From Thalassospira tepidiphila MCCC 1A03514 (GTDB taxonomy: Bacteria; Pseudomonadota; Alphaproteobacteria; Rhodospirillales; Thalassospiraceae): DNA of 64,000 bases. How positions within the stretch are numbered: position 1 is the first letter of the stretch; each line of letters begins with the position of its first letter. A program made the translations under genes and the position numbers. Positions 18,114 to 27,873 of this stretch are shown here, piece after piece. The stretch covers positions 335,893 through 399,892 of the forward strand of contig NZ_JPVZ01000004.1 in assembly GCF_001662875.1 (NCBI RefSeq). Direction: 5' to 3'. The notes under the pieces were generated by a model, which saw only the letters and a list, made by a program, of their open reading frames with translations, had not been told where the DNA came from and did no database searches.

Positions 18114-18743
18114 TTAGATGTCAAAAAACACGGTTTCGCCATCGCCCTGCAAGATGATGTCAAACCGGTAGACCGGGATCGATCCGCTGTCATCACGATC
18201 CGCAATCAGGGTCTTTCGACGGGTTTTCTGTTCGATCAGGTTCAGAACAGGATCAGCCGCATTCGCTTCTTGTTCGTCGGCGAAATACATCCGGGTATTC
18301 AGCCCAATATTGATACCACGTGCCACGATCCAGAAGTTTATATGCGGCGCCATGTCTTTGCCATTGCGGCCGGAAACCACGCCTGGCTTGATGGTTTCAA
18401 AGCGATAGACGGCCGTATCGAAATCCGTTCCCGTCCGGCCCCAGCCGCGGAAACCCTCATCGACCTTGCCTGATTTCTGACGATCAAGTTGGTGGTTGTA
18501 GCGCCCGTCCGCATTGGCCTGCCAGATTTCAAGCAGCGCATCACGCAGTGGCGTTCCGGTGCCATCAATCACCCGCCCTTCGATGATGATCCGTTCCCCA
18601 CGGGTGTTTTCATCGGCCAGAACGTTGGTAAAGTTGTTTTCAAAAATGTCGAAACCAGCCTGACTGGGAATGAGCCCAATATGCACGTATGGGCCCGCCG
18701 TCTGGGAAGCGGTTTCTTTGAGATAATCAAGGCTTTGCACCAT
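18114..18743 (-). CDS. pcaG: protocatechuate 3,4-dioxygenase alpha subunit
   Basis: 209 aa, the usual size. It is homologous to the beta subunit encoded directly upstream but lacks the iron ligands, as expected for the alpha chain: DGRYNHQ and PHINFWI correspond to ligand-containing segments of beta. The typical start GPYVHIGL and the central FRGWGRTGTD are present. With PcaH it forms the (alpha-beta)n enzyme that opens the protocatechuate ring between the hydroxyls to 3-carboxy-cis,cis-muconate. It starts 3 bp after the pcaH stop, so the two are translationally close. No pcaB, C, D or transporter is adjacent. Confidence 0.96.
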   Translation of the reverse strand: MVQSLDYLKETASQTAGPYVHIGLIPSQAGFDIFENNFTNVLADENTRGERIIIEGRVIDGTGTPLRDALLEIWQANADGRYNHQLDRQKSGKVDEGFRGWGRTGTDFDTAVYRFETIKPGVVSGRNGKDMAPHINFWIVARGINIGLNTRMYFADEQEANAADPVLNLIEQKTRRKTLIADRDDSGSIPVYRFDIILQGDGETVFFDI

Positions 18744-18746
18744 GGA

Positions 18747-19505
<759 letters not shown>

Positions 19506-19529
19506 TTAAACGCATCCTGCGTGGCTAAT

Positions 19530-19546
19530 TGCATAAAATAAATGCA
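19530..19546. promoter_or_regulatory. candidate LysR operator in the pcaH-lysR gap
   Basis: Inverted repeat TGCAT-AAAATAA-ATGCA (17 bp) 19 bp before the LysR start and 70 bp before pcaH. Size and AT-rich centre fit the T-N11-A class of LysR sites. Assignment is from position and symmetry only. Confidence 0.55.
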
Positions 19547-19564
19547 TCATTTATCATCTTATTC

Positions 19565-20545
19565 ATGAGTAATTTTGATCATTTGGAACTGGACGGCCAT
19601 GCGCTGCGTCTGTTTCTGGCCGTTCTGGAAGAAGGGTCGGTCACAGCCGCGGCCGAACGGCTTGGCGTGACGCAATCAGCGGTCAGCCATAACCTGACCA
19701 AATTGCGCCGGATCATGCGCGATCCGCTTTTCACCAAATCCGGGCGCGGGATCGTGGCAACCGCGCATGCACAAAACCTGGCCGAACAGGCGCGGTTTCT
19801 TCTTGATCAGATGCAGGCCTTTGCAAGTGGTGCGCATTTCGAGCCGGATGGCGCATCCATGAGCCTGACAATTGCCGCCAACGATCTGCAGCGTGATCTT
19901 TTGCTGCCAACGCTGTTTCGTAATCTGAAAGGCGCGCTTGCCAATATCCGGATGACGGTGGTGCCGTCCCTTCTGCCCGGACCGGCCTTGTTGCGCGAAA
20001 ATCATTGCGACCTTCTGATTTCGCCGCGCCCGCCCGAAGGCGTGGATATCGTGCAAAAGCGTCTTCTGACCGATCATTACATGGTGTTTTATGATCCGGA
20101 TATGCGCGACGCCCCGCAAAGCGATGACGACTATCTATCCGCACGCCATATCACGGTGCGCTATGGCAATAACCGCACGCTTGAGTTTGACGACATGCTT
20201 GAAAATCAGGATGTTGAACGCAACATCGTTTTGCGGGTACCGAACTTTACCGCCATTGCCGAATTCCTGCGCGGAAGCAATATGATCGCAACCTTGCCAA
20301 GCCTTCTCCAAAAACATGCGCTGCGTGATTTTGCCCGTGCGCCGATGCCGCTGGCGGGTCTAAAAAAGGGCACGCTTGATCTTCCTATTTTCATGTGTTG
20401 GCACCAAAGATATCAGCACGACCCATCGCATCGCTGGTTACGTGAACAGCTTGAAGACGTTGCCGCAGCCAGATTGCGCATGCCGATAGAACACCCCGTT
20501 TCGCAACCCACAAATCACGGGCAGCCCCCCCAAAGGACATCATGA
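19565..20545 (+). CDS. LysR-family regulator, probably of pcaHG
   Basis: 326 aa from ATG 19565 (MSNFDHLELDGHALR); an upstream in-frame ATG at 19529 would place the start inside the operator dyad. The N-terminal winged helix reads LRLFLAVLEEGSVTAAAERLGVTQSAVSHNLTKLRRIM, a typical LysR helix-turn-helix, followed by DPLFTKSGRGIVAT. The C-terminal two-lobe effector domain belongs to the NodD/NahR/PcpR side of the family rather than to classical PcaQ. Divergence from pcaH suggests it regulates protocatechuate cleavage, with protocatechuate or a downstream product as effector (inference). Its stop overlaps the start of the next gene by 4 bp. Confidence 0.87.
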   Translation: MSNFDHLELDGHALRLFLAVLEEGSVTAAAERLGVTQSAVSHNLTKLRRIMRDPLFTKSGRGIVATAHAQNLAEQARFLLDQMQAFASGAHFEPDGASMSLTIAANDLQRDLLLPTLFRNLKGALANIRMTVVPSLLPGPALLRENHCDLLISPRPPEGVDIVQKRLLTDHYMVFYDPDMRDAPQSDDDYLSARHITVRYGNNRTLEFDDMLENQDVERNIVLRVPNFTAIAEFLRGSNMIATLPSLLQKHALRDFARAPMPLAGLKKGTLDLPIFMCWHQRYQHDPSHRWLREQLEDVAAARLRMPIEHPVSQPTNHGQPPQRTS

Positions 20546-21177
20546 CGATTACTGAAATCATCTATTGGCTTGAACTGGCAGGGGTCGCCGTTTTTGCGAT
20601 TACCGGCGCGCTTGAGGCATCCCGTCGTCAGATGGACATGGTCGGATTTGTCCTGATTGCGACCTTTACCGGCATCGGCGGTGGCACTGTGCGTGATGTC
20701 ATTACCGGGGCAACACCAGTTTTCTGGATACGCGACACCACCTGGCTTGTGACCTGCATCGGGGCTGCCGTCATCACTTACTTCACCGCCCATCTGGTGG
20801 AACGGCGTTATGTTGCCTTGCTGTGGCTGGATGCGCTGGGACTGGCAATGTTCGGGGTCACCGGGGCGGCCATCGGCCTTAATCTGGGTGTATCCCCGTT
20901 GGTCGCAATCGTTCTGGGCATGATCACAGCCACCTTTGGCGGCATGGTACGTGATGTTGTCTGTAATGAAATCCCGCTGATCCTGCGCCCGGAAATTTAT
21001 ATCACCTGTGCGCTGGTTGGGGCAGGGATCTATGTGATTGGTACAGCAATCCTTGATTTGCCACGCGGGCCGATTGCCGTGATTGCGTTCTTTGCGGCAT
21101 TCCTGATGCGGGCATGTGCGATCAAGTTCAAGCTAAGCTTCCCAGTCTACAGGGCCCGTCCAGGTCGGGAATACTAA
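20542..21177 (+). CDS. UPF0126/TRIC-family membrane protein (YicG-like)
   Basis: 211 aa with about seven membrane helices and two copies of the UPF0126 repeat, each with its Gly-rich motif: TFTGIGGGTVRDVITG near residue 42 and TATFGGMVRDVVCNEIP near 126. The family is related to trimeric intracellular cation channels; several bacterial members have been proposed as glycine or amino-acid transporters, but physiology is largely unknown. The ATG overlaps the LysR stop (ATGA), so it is probably translated from the same message. It converges on phnF. Confidence 0.88.
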   Translation: MTITEIIYWLELAGVAVFAITGALEASRRQMDMVGFVLIATFTGIGGGTVRDVITGATPVFWIRDTTWLVTCIGAAVITYFTAHLVERRYVALLWLDALGLAMFGVTGAAIGLNLGVSPLVAIVLGMITATFGGMVRDVVCNEIPLILRPEIYITCALVGAGIYVIGTAILDLPRGPIAVIAFFAAFLMRACAIKFKLSFPVYRARPGREY

Positions 21178-21202
21178 GGCAGCACACCCGTTGTTCCATT
21201 CC

Positions 21203-21916
21203 CTACTCGACGATCAACTGAACCCGGTCGCTTGAAAAGGCGGTGACACCATATTCAATTGGCGCACCAGCGGAATCGACATCGACACTTTCCGTCGAAA
21301 TCACCGGTCGATTGCGTGCCTGTTTAAGCAGGTTGGCAACACGTGATGACGGAAGCGTTGCCGAAATGCGCGTAGTCTTTCGCGTGTAATCGTCAATCCC
21401 GAAGCGTTTGAAGGCCTCTGTAAGCGATTTGGTTTCGACAAATATCTCGACAATGCCGTCAAAGCGCGCGGCGGGAAGATAACTTGTCGCAACCGCAAGC
21501 GGGACACCATCGGCCTCGGATACTGAAAACAGTTCAATCACCCGCGTGCCCGGTTTGACATCCAGGAACTGCGCGATGGTCGAATTGGCTTTGAGGACCT
21601 CGGAGGAGATCAGGCGTTTGTCAGGCAATCGATGACGGCCCGATACGATCTGCGAAAACCGGGTTTTGGAACCAAGCGGGTAGTCAAGGATCTGTTCCTG
21701 AACAAAGGCCCCGCGCCCCTGTTCGACACGGACAACATTGGAATCAACAAGTGCCGCCATGGCGCGGCGCACCGTATGACGATTCACCCCAAAGCGCCGG
21801 ACCAACTCCATCTCGGTCGGCATCTTTTCGCCGGGTGTGAAAACACCGTCAGAGATATCAGCCAGAAGCTGCTTTTCTATTTGCTTCCAAATAGATAGGC
21901 CCGGTTCCCAATCCAT
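21203..21916 (-). CDS. phnF: GntR/HutC-family regulator of phosphonate genes
   Basis: 237 aa. Residues about 1-70 form a GntR winged helix (GVFTPGEKMPTEMELVRRFGVNRHTVRRAM), and the rest a UTRA effector domain of the HutC subfamily (RVIELFSVSEADGVPLAVATSYLPAARF, RPVISTESVDVDSAGAPIEYGVTAF). It is divergent from phnG, the standard place for PhnF in C-P lyase clusters. It probably represses the phn operons and is released by a phosphonate or breakdown product. A perfect 16-bp palindrome in the 133-bp phnF-phnG gap is the likely operator. Confidence 0.93.
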   Translation of the reverse strand: MDWEPGLSIWKQIEKQLLADISDGVFTPGEKMPTEMELVRRFGVNRHTVRRAMAALVDSNVVRVEQGRGAFVQEQILDYPLGSKTRFSQIVSGRHRLPDKRLISSEVLKANSTIAQFLDVKPGTRVIELFSVSEADGVPLAVATSYLPAARFDGIVEIFVETKSLTEAFKRFGIDDYTRKTTRISATLPSSRVANLLKQARNRPVISTESVDVDSAGAPIEYGVTAFSSDRVQLIVE

Positions 21917-21925
21917 TGCATTCCC

Positions 21926-21943
21926 CGTTCATAAAACTTTCAC
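21926..21943 (+). promoter_or_regulatory. candidate Pho box upstream of phnG
   Basis: CGTTCATAAAACTTTCAC matches 15 of 18 positions of the E. coli-type Pho box (two CTGTCAY repeats separated by four A/T bases). It lies 107 bp before the phnG ATG, so phosphate starvation via PhoB could activate the operon. Confidence 0.6.
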
Positions 21944-21990
21944 CGCAAGACCTTTGCCTTTGGTGCTGGATCGTCTTATAACGTCAATAG

Positions 21991-22006
21991 GTATAGACGT
22001 CTATAC
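21991..22006. promoter_or_regulatory. probable PhnF operator (perfect palindrome)
   Basis: GTATAGACGTCTATAC is a perfect 16-bp palindrome 44 bp before the phnG start, downstream of the candidate Pho box and so near the expected transcription start. Its half GTATAGAC occurs within the PhnF site recalled for Mycobacterium smegmatis (TGGTATAGACCA), and again upstream of phnC here. Confidence 0.75.
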
Positions 22007-22049
22007 AAATTTTGGATTTGTCGACATAAGTTGAAAAGGGATCAGTTTG

Positions 22050-22550
22050 ATGACGGCGCACCCCGCCCCGAATGCCCGGACAGATCAAAACCGGAATGCA
22101 GACAAACCCGGCGATCCGCATATTGCCGCGCGCCAAAAATGGATGTCGGTTCTGGCCCGCACATCCCGTGCCCGCCTTGAAACCGAATGGTCGGAAAATC
22201 ACGGTAATGAAAGCTGGACACACCTGCGCGAACCGCAGATCGGCATGGTGATGGTCCGCGGCCGCGCTGGTGGTGCCGGGCAGCGTTTCAACCTTGGCGA
22301 AATGACCGTAACGCGTTGTGCCGTCACGCTGTCAGACGGCACGGTCGGGCATTCCTACGTCAAGGGACGTGATCGCATTCAGGCGCAATATGCCGCTCTG
22401 TTTGATGCGGTGATGCTGCGTGACGGATCGGCAAGCGATTTCATCGACACCCTGGCCGCCGAACAGGCCGCGGCCAAACGCGATCATGCCCGCAAGGTTG
22501 CCGCCACCAAAGTTGATTTCTTCACCCTTGTCCGCGGAGAAGACGAATGA
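22050..22550 (+). CDS. phnG: C-P lyase subunit PhnG
   Basis: 166 aa from ATG 22050 (a TTG just before is in frame). Landmarks of PhnG are present: ARQKWMSVLARTSRARLE near the start, REPQIGMVMVRGRAGG, FNLGEMTVTRCAV, and GHSYVKGRDRIQAQYAALFDAVM. PhnG is part of the PhnGHIJ core complex and with PhnI forms the nucleosidase that makes ribose 1-alkylphosphonate 5-triphosphate from ATP and phosphonate. First gene of an eight-gene operon; it overlaps phnH by 4 bp. Confidence 0.96.
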   Translation: MTAHPAPNARTDQNRNADKPGDPHIAARQKWMSVLARTSRARLETEWSENHGNESWTHLREPQIGMVMVRGRAGGAGQRFNLGEMTVTRCAVTLSDGTVGHSYVKGRDRIQAQYAALFDAVMLRDGSASDFIDTLAAEQAAAKRDHARKVAATKVDFFTLVRGEDE

Positions 22551-23170
22551 CGCCCCAACCCCAATCACCCCCCGCCCAGACAAGCGACTTGCTGCCCGGT
22601 TTTGATCATGCGGCCTTTGATTCAAACGCTGTTTTTCGCGCCCTGTTGGATGCGATGTCGCGTCCGGGTCGCATTTATGATTTGCCGGTCAATATTTCCG
22701 CCCCCGATGGCCTGAACAAAGCCGCCACCGCAACGCTACTTGCCATGGCCGATATGGATACCACAGTCTGGATGTCACCAAACTGCGCGACCAAGGCCGC
22801 AGGCGATCATTTGAAATTCCATTGCGGCTGCCCGATCAGCACGGATGTCAAACAGGCCGATTTTGCAATTGCGCGCATTTCCGATGATCTGTCCTTTGTC
22901 ACCGATCTTGCCGTTGGCAATGCGGAATATCCTGATCAATCCGCAACCCTGATCCTGATGGTCGATGAGATTTCAGATCGCCCGTCCATGACCCTGAAGG
23001 GTCCGGGCATCAAGGATACACACAGCCTTTGCATCAAGGGGCTTCCCGAGAGCTTTCACGCATGGCGCGCAGAAAACCATCACCTGTTTCCGTGCGGCGT
23101 TGATGTGATTTTCGCAAGCGACACCCAGATCGCCGCCCTGTCGCGCACCACCCGGATCGAGGTCAATTAA
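22547..23170 (+). CDS. phnH: C-P lyase subunit PhnH
   Basis: 207 aa. Family landmarks are HAAFDSNAVFRALLDAMSRPGRIYDL near residues 23-48, the central ATLLAMADMDTTVW, and FHAWRAENHHLFPCGVDVIFA near the C-terminus. PhnH has a PLP-transferase-like fold without catalytic residues and is a structural part of the PhnGHIJ complex. The start overlaps phnG (ATGA) and phnI begins 2 bp after its stop, so translation is coupled. Confidence 0.96.
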   Translation: MTPQPQSPPAQTSDLLPGFDHAAFDSNAVFRALLDAMSRPGRIYDLPVNISAPDGLNKAATATLLAMADMDTTVWMSPNCATKAAGDHLKFHCGCPISTDVKQADFAIARISDDLSFVTDLAVGNAEYPDQSATLILMVDEISDRPSMTLKGPGIKDTHSLCIKGLPESFHAWRAENHHLFPCGVDVIFASDTQIAALSRTTRIEVN

Positions 23171-23172
23171 TC

Positions 23173-24306
23173 ATGTATGTTGCAGTAAAAGGTGGCGAAC
23201 GCGCCATCAACAATGCGCACAAGCTTCTGGCCGAACAGCGTCGCGGCGACAAGACCATTGCCGAAATCGAAACTGATCAGATCGAACAGCAACTGTCGCT
23301 ATCCGTCACCCGTGTCATGGCCGAAGGGTCGCTTTATGATCGCGATCTGGCCGCCCTTGCCATCAAGCAGGCCCGTGGCGACCTGATCGAGGCGATCTTT
23401 TTGATGCGGGCCTATCGCACGACGCTGCCGCGTTTTGCCTTTTCCAAACCGATCAAAACCGCCGAGATGGATGTTTCACGTCGCATTTCAGCAACCTTCA
23501 AGGACTTGCCCGGCGGACAGATCCTGGGCCCGACCTTTGACTACACGCATCGCCTTCTGGATTTCACCCTGATGGCCAACGGCGAGGCACCGACTGAGGC
23601 GCCGAGTGGTGAAAATCCGATTGATGAGAACATGCCGCGCGTCCTTGATGACATCCTGAACTATGAAGGTCTTATTCAGGATGAACCGGTTCCGGTCGAT
23701 GAAAACGCCCCGGTCGCCGATTTGACCCGCGAGCCGGTCAAGTTCCCGGCCGGGCGCGACTTGCGTTTGCAGAACCTGTCACGCGGTGATGAGGGATTTG
23801 TTCTGGCACTTGGTTACTCCACACAGCGCGGCTATGCCAACAGCCACGCCTTTGTCGGCGAAATCCGCTATGGCACCGTGTCGGTCGAGATCGAACCCGA
23901 AGAACTCGGCTTTGCGATTGATATCGGTGACATCGAACTGACCGAGTGCGAGACGGTCAACAAGTTCAAGGGATCAAAAACCAAGCTGCCGCAATTTACC
24001 CGTGGCTATGGCCTTGTGTTTGGCCAGAACGAGCGCAAGGCCATTTCGATGGCACTTGTGGATCGTGCCATGCGCGCCAATGAAATGGGCGAACAGATCA
24101 TGGGCCCGGCACAGGACAGCGAGTTCGTGATGGAACATAGCGACAATGTCCAGTCCACCGGCTTTGTCGAACATATCAAGCTGCCACACTATGTCGATTT
24201 CCAGGGCGAACTTGAACTGGTGCGCCGCATGCGCGCCGAGGTCGAAGAACGTCTGGCGAAAGCCGAAGCTGAGAATGGCACATCCCAACCCGAGGCCGCG
24301 GAGTAA
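23173..24306 (+). CDS. phnI: C-P lyase subunit PhnI (nucleosidase)
   Basis: 377 aa. It begins MYVAVKGGERAINNAHKLL, the conserved PhnI N-terminus, and contains LGYSTQRGYANSHAFVGEIRYG and LPQFTRGYGLVFGQNERKAISMALVDRAL-type sequence. PhnI displaces adenine from ATP by phosphonate, aided by PhnG, H and L. The C-terminal ~25 residues are Glu/Ala-rich and probably disordered. There is a 4-bp gap to phnJ. Confidence 0.97.
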   Translation: MYVAVKGGERAINNAHKLLAEQRRGDKTIAEIETDQIEQQLSLSVTRVMAEGSLYDRDLAALAIKQARGDLIEAIFLMRAYRTTLPRFAFSKPIKTAEMDVSRRISATFKDLPGGQILGPTFDYTHRLLDFTLMANGEAPTEAPSGENPIDENMPRVLDDILNYEGLIQDEPVPVDENAPVADLTREPVKFPAGRDLRLQNLSRGDEGFVLALGYSTQRGYANSHAFVGEIRYGTVSVEIEPEELGFAIDIGDIELTECETVNKFKGSKTKLPQFTRGYGLVFGQNERKAISMALVDRAMRANEMGEQIMGPAQDSEFVMEHSDNVQSTGFVEHIKLPHYVDFQGELELVRRMRAEVEERLAKAEAENGTSQPEAAE

Positions 24307-24310
24307 TCCC

Positions 24311-25237
24311 ATGGAACAGACTGTCAAAAATCCGGCCGACGGGGCACCGGACTATAATTTTGCCTATCTTGACGAACAGACCAAACGCATGATCCGGCGT
24401 GCCCTGCTTAAGGCCGTGGCGATCCCGGGCTATCAAGTGCCGTTTGCCGGGCGCGAAATGCCAATGCCGTATGGCTGGGGCACGGGGGGCGTTCAGGTAA
24501 CGGCCGCCGTGATCGGCCCGAATGATACGCTTAAGGTCATTGACCAAGGGGCGGATGACACCACCAACGCGGTTTCCATCCGTCAGTTCTTTGCCAAGAC
24601 CGCACAGGTGGCCACCACGGAAAAAACCGCCGAGGCATCGATCATTCAGACCCGTCACCGCATCCCGGAAAAGGAACTGCGCGAAGATCAGGTGCTGGTC
24701 TATCAGGTACCGATCCCGGAACCTCTTCGGTTCCTTGAACCGCGTGAAACCGAAACGCGCAAGATGCACGCGCTTGAAGAATACGGTCTGATGCATGTGA
24801 AGCTTTATGAAGATATCTCACGTCATGGCCATATCGCGACCACCTATGCCTATCCGGTGATGGTCGATGATCGCTATGTGATGGATCCGTCGCCAACACC
24901 AAAGTTCGACAATCCGAAAATGAACAATATGGCCGCCCTTCAGCTTTTCGGGGCTGGTCGCGAAAAGCGCATCTATGCCCTGCCGCCCTACACCAAGGTC
25001 AAAAGCCTCGATTTCGAGGATCATCCGTTCGAAGTCCAGACCTGGGAAGACGAATGCGGCATGTGCGGTGCGCGCGACAGTTACCTTGATGAAGTCATCC
25101 TCGATGATCAGGGCAATCGGATGTTTGTCTGCTCGGACACCGATTACTGCGCGGAACGACAGGAAGCCGGCCATCGCGGCCCGCAACATCATGACCAACC
25201 CCTAGGTAGCGCAGATCGCGGAAAGGCAGCAGAATAA
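24311..25237 (+). CDS. phnJ: carbon-phosphorus lyase PhnJ (radical SAM)
   Basis: 308 aa from ATG 24311; the open frame continues upstream inside phnI but the PhnJ N-terminus (NFAYLDEQTKRMIRRALLKAVAIPGYQVPF) begins here. The four cysteines are Cys249, Cys252, Cys274 and Cys280 (CGMCGARDSY...CSDTDYC), spaced CX2CX21CX5C as in PhnJ: three hold the 4Fe-4S cluster and the last forms the thiyl radical. It cleaves the C-P bond of ribose 1-alkylphosphonate 5-phosphate, giving alkane and a cyclic ribose phosphate. phnK starts on the last base of its stop codon. Confidence 0.98.
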   Translation: MEQTVKNPADGAPDYNFAYLDEQTKRMIRRALLKAVAIPGYQVPFAGREMPMPYGWGTGGVQVTAAVIGPNDTLKVIDQGADDTTNAVSIRQFFAKTAQVATTEKTAEASIIQTRHRIPEKELREDQVLVYQVPIPEPLRFLEPRETETRKMHALEEYGLMHVKLYEDISRHGHIATTYAYPVMVDDRYVMDPSPTPKFDNPKMNNMAALQLFGAGREKRIYALPPYTKVKSLDFEDHPFEVQTWEDECGMCGARDSYLDEVILDDQGNRMFVCSDTDYCAERQEAGHRGPQHHDQPLGSADRGKAAE

Positions 25238-26019
25238 TGACCCAGATGAACGAACCGCTTCTGCGCGTGGATAACCTGACCATGATGTATGGCGACCGGG
25301 TTGGCTGCAAGGATGTCAGTTTTGAACTCCGCCCCGGTGAAGTCCTTGGCATCGTTGGGGAATCCGGATCAGGAAAGTCAACTTTGCTGCGCAGTATTTC
25401 TGCCCAGCAGGAACCGACCAAGGGGACGGTTGAATATCAAACCCGCATTGATGGCGTGCGCGATGTCTATCAGATGTCCGAAGCCCAGCGCCGTTTGCTG
25501 ATGCGCACCGACTGGGCGTTTGTGCATCAGAACCCGCGCGATGGTTTGCGTATGAATGTCAGTGCCGGGGCCAATATTGGCGAACGGCTGATGGCGATCG
25601 GTGATCGTCATTATGGCAATATCCGCAGCAATGCGGACAACTGGCTTTGCAAGGTTGAAATCGCATCCGAGCGCCTTGATGATCTGCCATCAACCTTTTC
25701 GGGCGGCATGCAGCAACGTCTGCAGATTGCCCGCAACCTCGTAACCAGCCCGCGCCTCGTCTTTATGGACGAACCCACGGGTGGGCTTGATGTTTCCGTT
25801 CAGGCCAGATTGCTCGATCTGCTGCGCGGGCTGGTTCACGACCTTAATCTTGCGGTGATCATCGTCACCCACGATTTGGCAGTCGCCCGTCTTCTTTCGC
25901 ACCGGCTAATGGTGATGCAACAGGGCAAGGTCATTGAACATGGCCTGACCGATCAGGTTCTTGACGACCCGCAGCATCCCTATACCCAGCTGCTTGTTTC
26001 TTCCATTCTGCAAAACTGA
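25237..26019 (+). CDS. phnK: C-P lyase ABC-type ATPase PhnK
   Basis: 260 aa ABC ATPase with Walker [10 protein letters not shown] (about residues 43-51), signature FSGGMQQRLQIARNL, Walker B LVFMDEPTGGLD and switch His (VTHDLAVAR). It resembles oligopeptide-transporter ATPases but has no permease partner: PhnK binds the PhnJ subunits of the C-P lyase core and drives its conformational cycle. It sits between phnJ and phnL. Confidence 0.96.
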   Translation: MTQMNEPLLRVDNLTMMYGDRVGCKDVSFELRPGEVLGIVGESGSGKSTLLRSISAQQEPTKGTVEYQTRIDGVRDVYQMSEAQRRLLMRTDWAFVHQNPRDGLRMNVSAGANIGERLMAIGDRHYGNIRSNADNWLCKVEIASERLDDLPSTFSGGMQQRLQIARNLVTSPRLVFMDEPTGGLDVSVQARLLDLLRGLVHDLNLAVIIVTHDLAVARLLSHRLMVMQQGKVIEHGLTDQVLDDPQHPYTQLLVSSILQN

Positions 26020-26033
26020 CCGGGGCGAAGAAA

Positions 26034-26738
26034 ATGTCTGAAATGCTTCATGCTCAAAACGTCGCCAAAAGCTTTACCCTGCACACACAGGGAAGCGTGA
26101 CCATCCCGGTTTTCGAAGGTGTTGAATTCATGCTTTCGACTGGTGAATGCATCGCGCTGACCGGTGAATCCGGATCGGGGAAAAGTACCTTTATGCGCAT
26201 GCTTTATGCCAATTACACCTGCTCTCAGGGGGCCATCAAGGTGTTCCATGATGGCGACTGGCTGGATATCACCACCGCCAGCCCGCATTCGATATTGGAA
26301 ATCCGCAAGCGTACGCTGGGATATGTTTCGCAGTTCCTGCGCGTAATCCCGCGCGTACCGACCCTTGATATCGTTGCCGAACCACTTGTCGCACTTGGCA
26401 CGGATCGCAAGACCGCCACTGACAAGGCACGTGATCTTTTAACCCGTCTTCGCATTCCGGAACGTTTGTGGCAGCTTTCGCCGCTGACCTTTTCGGGTGG
26501 GGAACAGCAACGTGTGAATATTGCGCGTGGCTTTATTGCCGATTATCCGATCATGCTGCTGGATGAACCGACCGCATCGCTTGACGCCCAAAATCGCGCC
26601 ACAGTTCTGGCGTTGATTGAAGAAGCCAAAAGCCGTGGGGCAGCGATTGCCGGTATTTTCCATGACCACGAAACCCGTGATGCCGTCTGCACCGGGTCGT
26701 TTGATGTGACTTCGTTTAAAGTTGGGGCCAATGACTGA
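26034..26738 (+). CDS. phnL: C-P lyase ABC-type ATPase PhnL
   Basis: 234 aa ABC ATPase: Walker [10 protein letters not shown], signature FSGGEQQRVNIARGF, Walker B IMLLDEPTASLD, and FHDHETRD at the switch region, with His in FHD. PhnL joins PhnK on the C-P lyase core. A 14-bp gap with GGGGCGAAGAAA precedes the start. The stop overlaps phnM by 8 bp. Confidence 0.95.
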   Translation: MSEMLHAQNVAKSFTLHTQGSVTIPVFEGVEFMLSTGECIALTGESGSGKSTFMRMLYANYTCSQGAIKVFHDGDWLDITTASPHSILEIRKRTLGYVSQFLRVIPRVPTLDIVAEPLVALGTDRKTATDKARDLLTRLRIPERLWQLSPLTFSGGEQQRVNIARGFIADYPIMLLDEPTASLDAQNRATVLALIEEAKSRGAAIAGIFHDHETRDAVCTGSFDVTSFKVGAND

Positions 26739-27873
26739 ACAGATTTTTACCAATGCCAAACTCGTTCTGGCCAACGAAGTCATTGATGGCGCCGTACAGG
26801 TCAAGGACGGCAAGATCAGCGATATTTCCGATCGTCCATCGAACCTGCCAGGGGCAGAGGACATGGGTGGCGATTATCTGATGCCCGGCCTGGTCGAGCT
26901 GCATACCGACAATCTCGACAAGCACCTGACGCCACGCCCCAAAACCCGATGGCCGGCAACAGCCGCCGTTGTCGCGCACGACAATCAGGTCGCCAGTGCC
27001 GGGATCACCACCGTGTTTGATGCGGTATCCATCGGCGATGTCAATGAAGGGTCGGAGCGCATTGTCAGACTGATTGAATCAGTCAACGCCCTTGAACACG
27101 CGCTGGAAAATGCACTGCTACGCGCGGACCACAAACTGCATCTGCGCTGCGAAACATCCTTCCCGGGCATGGTCGAGGCCCTTGGTCAATTGATCGACCT
27201 GCCTCTGGTCAGCATGCTTTCGGTGATGGATCACACACCGGGTCAGCGCCAGTTCGTCAGCCTTGATGCCTATTACACTTACTATCAGGGAAAATACGGC
27301 CTGAACGACGAGGAAATGCGCAAATTCATCGCCACCCGCCGTCGCGATGCGGAGCTTTATTCCGAAAAGCATCGCCGTCATGTGGTCGAACAGGCCCATG
27401 CGAAGGGCCTGGCACTCGCCAGCCACGATGACGCCACAACTGAGCACGTCGCCGAGGCGGTTGCAGACAAAATGACCGTGGCCGAATTCCCCACCACGCT
27501 TGAAGCGGCCAAGGCATCGCATGAAGGTGGGCTTGGTGTGATGATGGGTGGCCCGAACCTTGTGCGCGGCGGATCGCATAGCGGCAATGTTGCGGCAGGC
27601 GATCTGGCAAAGCATGGCTATCTCGACATCATATCAAGCGACTATGTGCCGCACAGTCTTTTGCACGGCGCGATGAAGCTGTTTGACGAGTTCGACGGTT
27701 ACGATCTGCCACGTGCCATTCGCACCGTGTCGCTTAATCCGGCGACCCATGTCGGGCTTGATGATCGGGGCGAGATCGCGGTTGGCAAACGTGGTGATCT
27801 GATCCGGGTGCACCATTCGCCGCACCATCCGATTGTGCGCGGTGTCTGGCGCGAAGGTGTTCGGGTGTCATGA
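26731..27873 (+). CDS. phnM: alpha-D-ribose 1-methylphosphonate 5-triphosphate diphosphatase PhnM
   Basis: 380 aa amidohydrolase-fold enzyme, from ATG 26731. The PhnM signature ELHTDNLDKHLTPRP, which includes metal ligands, is at about residues 56-70. Other conserved blocks are VFDAVSIGD, LRCE, SVMDHTPGQRQF, LASHDDATTEH and SSDYVPHSLLHG. It removes diphosphate from the triphosphate product of PhnGHI, giving the PhnJ substrate. The start lies inside the phnL 3' end and the stop overlaps phnN by 4 bp. Confidence 0.97.
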   Translation: MTEQIFTNAKLVLANEVIDGAVQVKDGKISDISDRPSNLPGAEDMGGDYLMPGLVELHTDNLDKHLTPRPKTRWPATAAVVAHDNQVASAGITTVFDAVSIGDVNEGSERIVRLIESVNALEHALENALLRADHKLHLRCETSFPGMVEALGQLIDLPLVSMLSVMDHTPGQRQFVSLDAYYTYYQGKYGLNDEEMRKFIATRRRDAELYSEKHRRHVVEQAHAKGLALASHDDATTEHVAEAVADKMTVAEFPTTLEAAKASHEGGLGVMMGGPNLVRGGSHSGNVAAGDLAKHGYLDIISSDYVPHSLLHGAMKLFDEFDGYDLPRAIRTVSLNPATHVGLDDRGEIAVGKRGDLIRVHHSPHHPIVRGVWREGVRVS

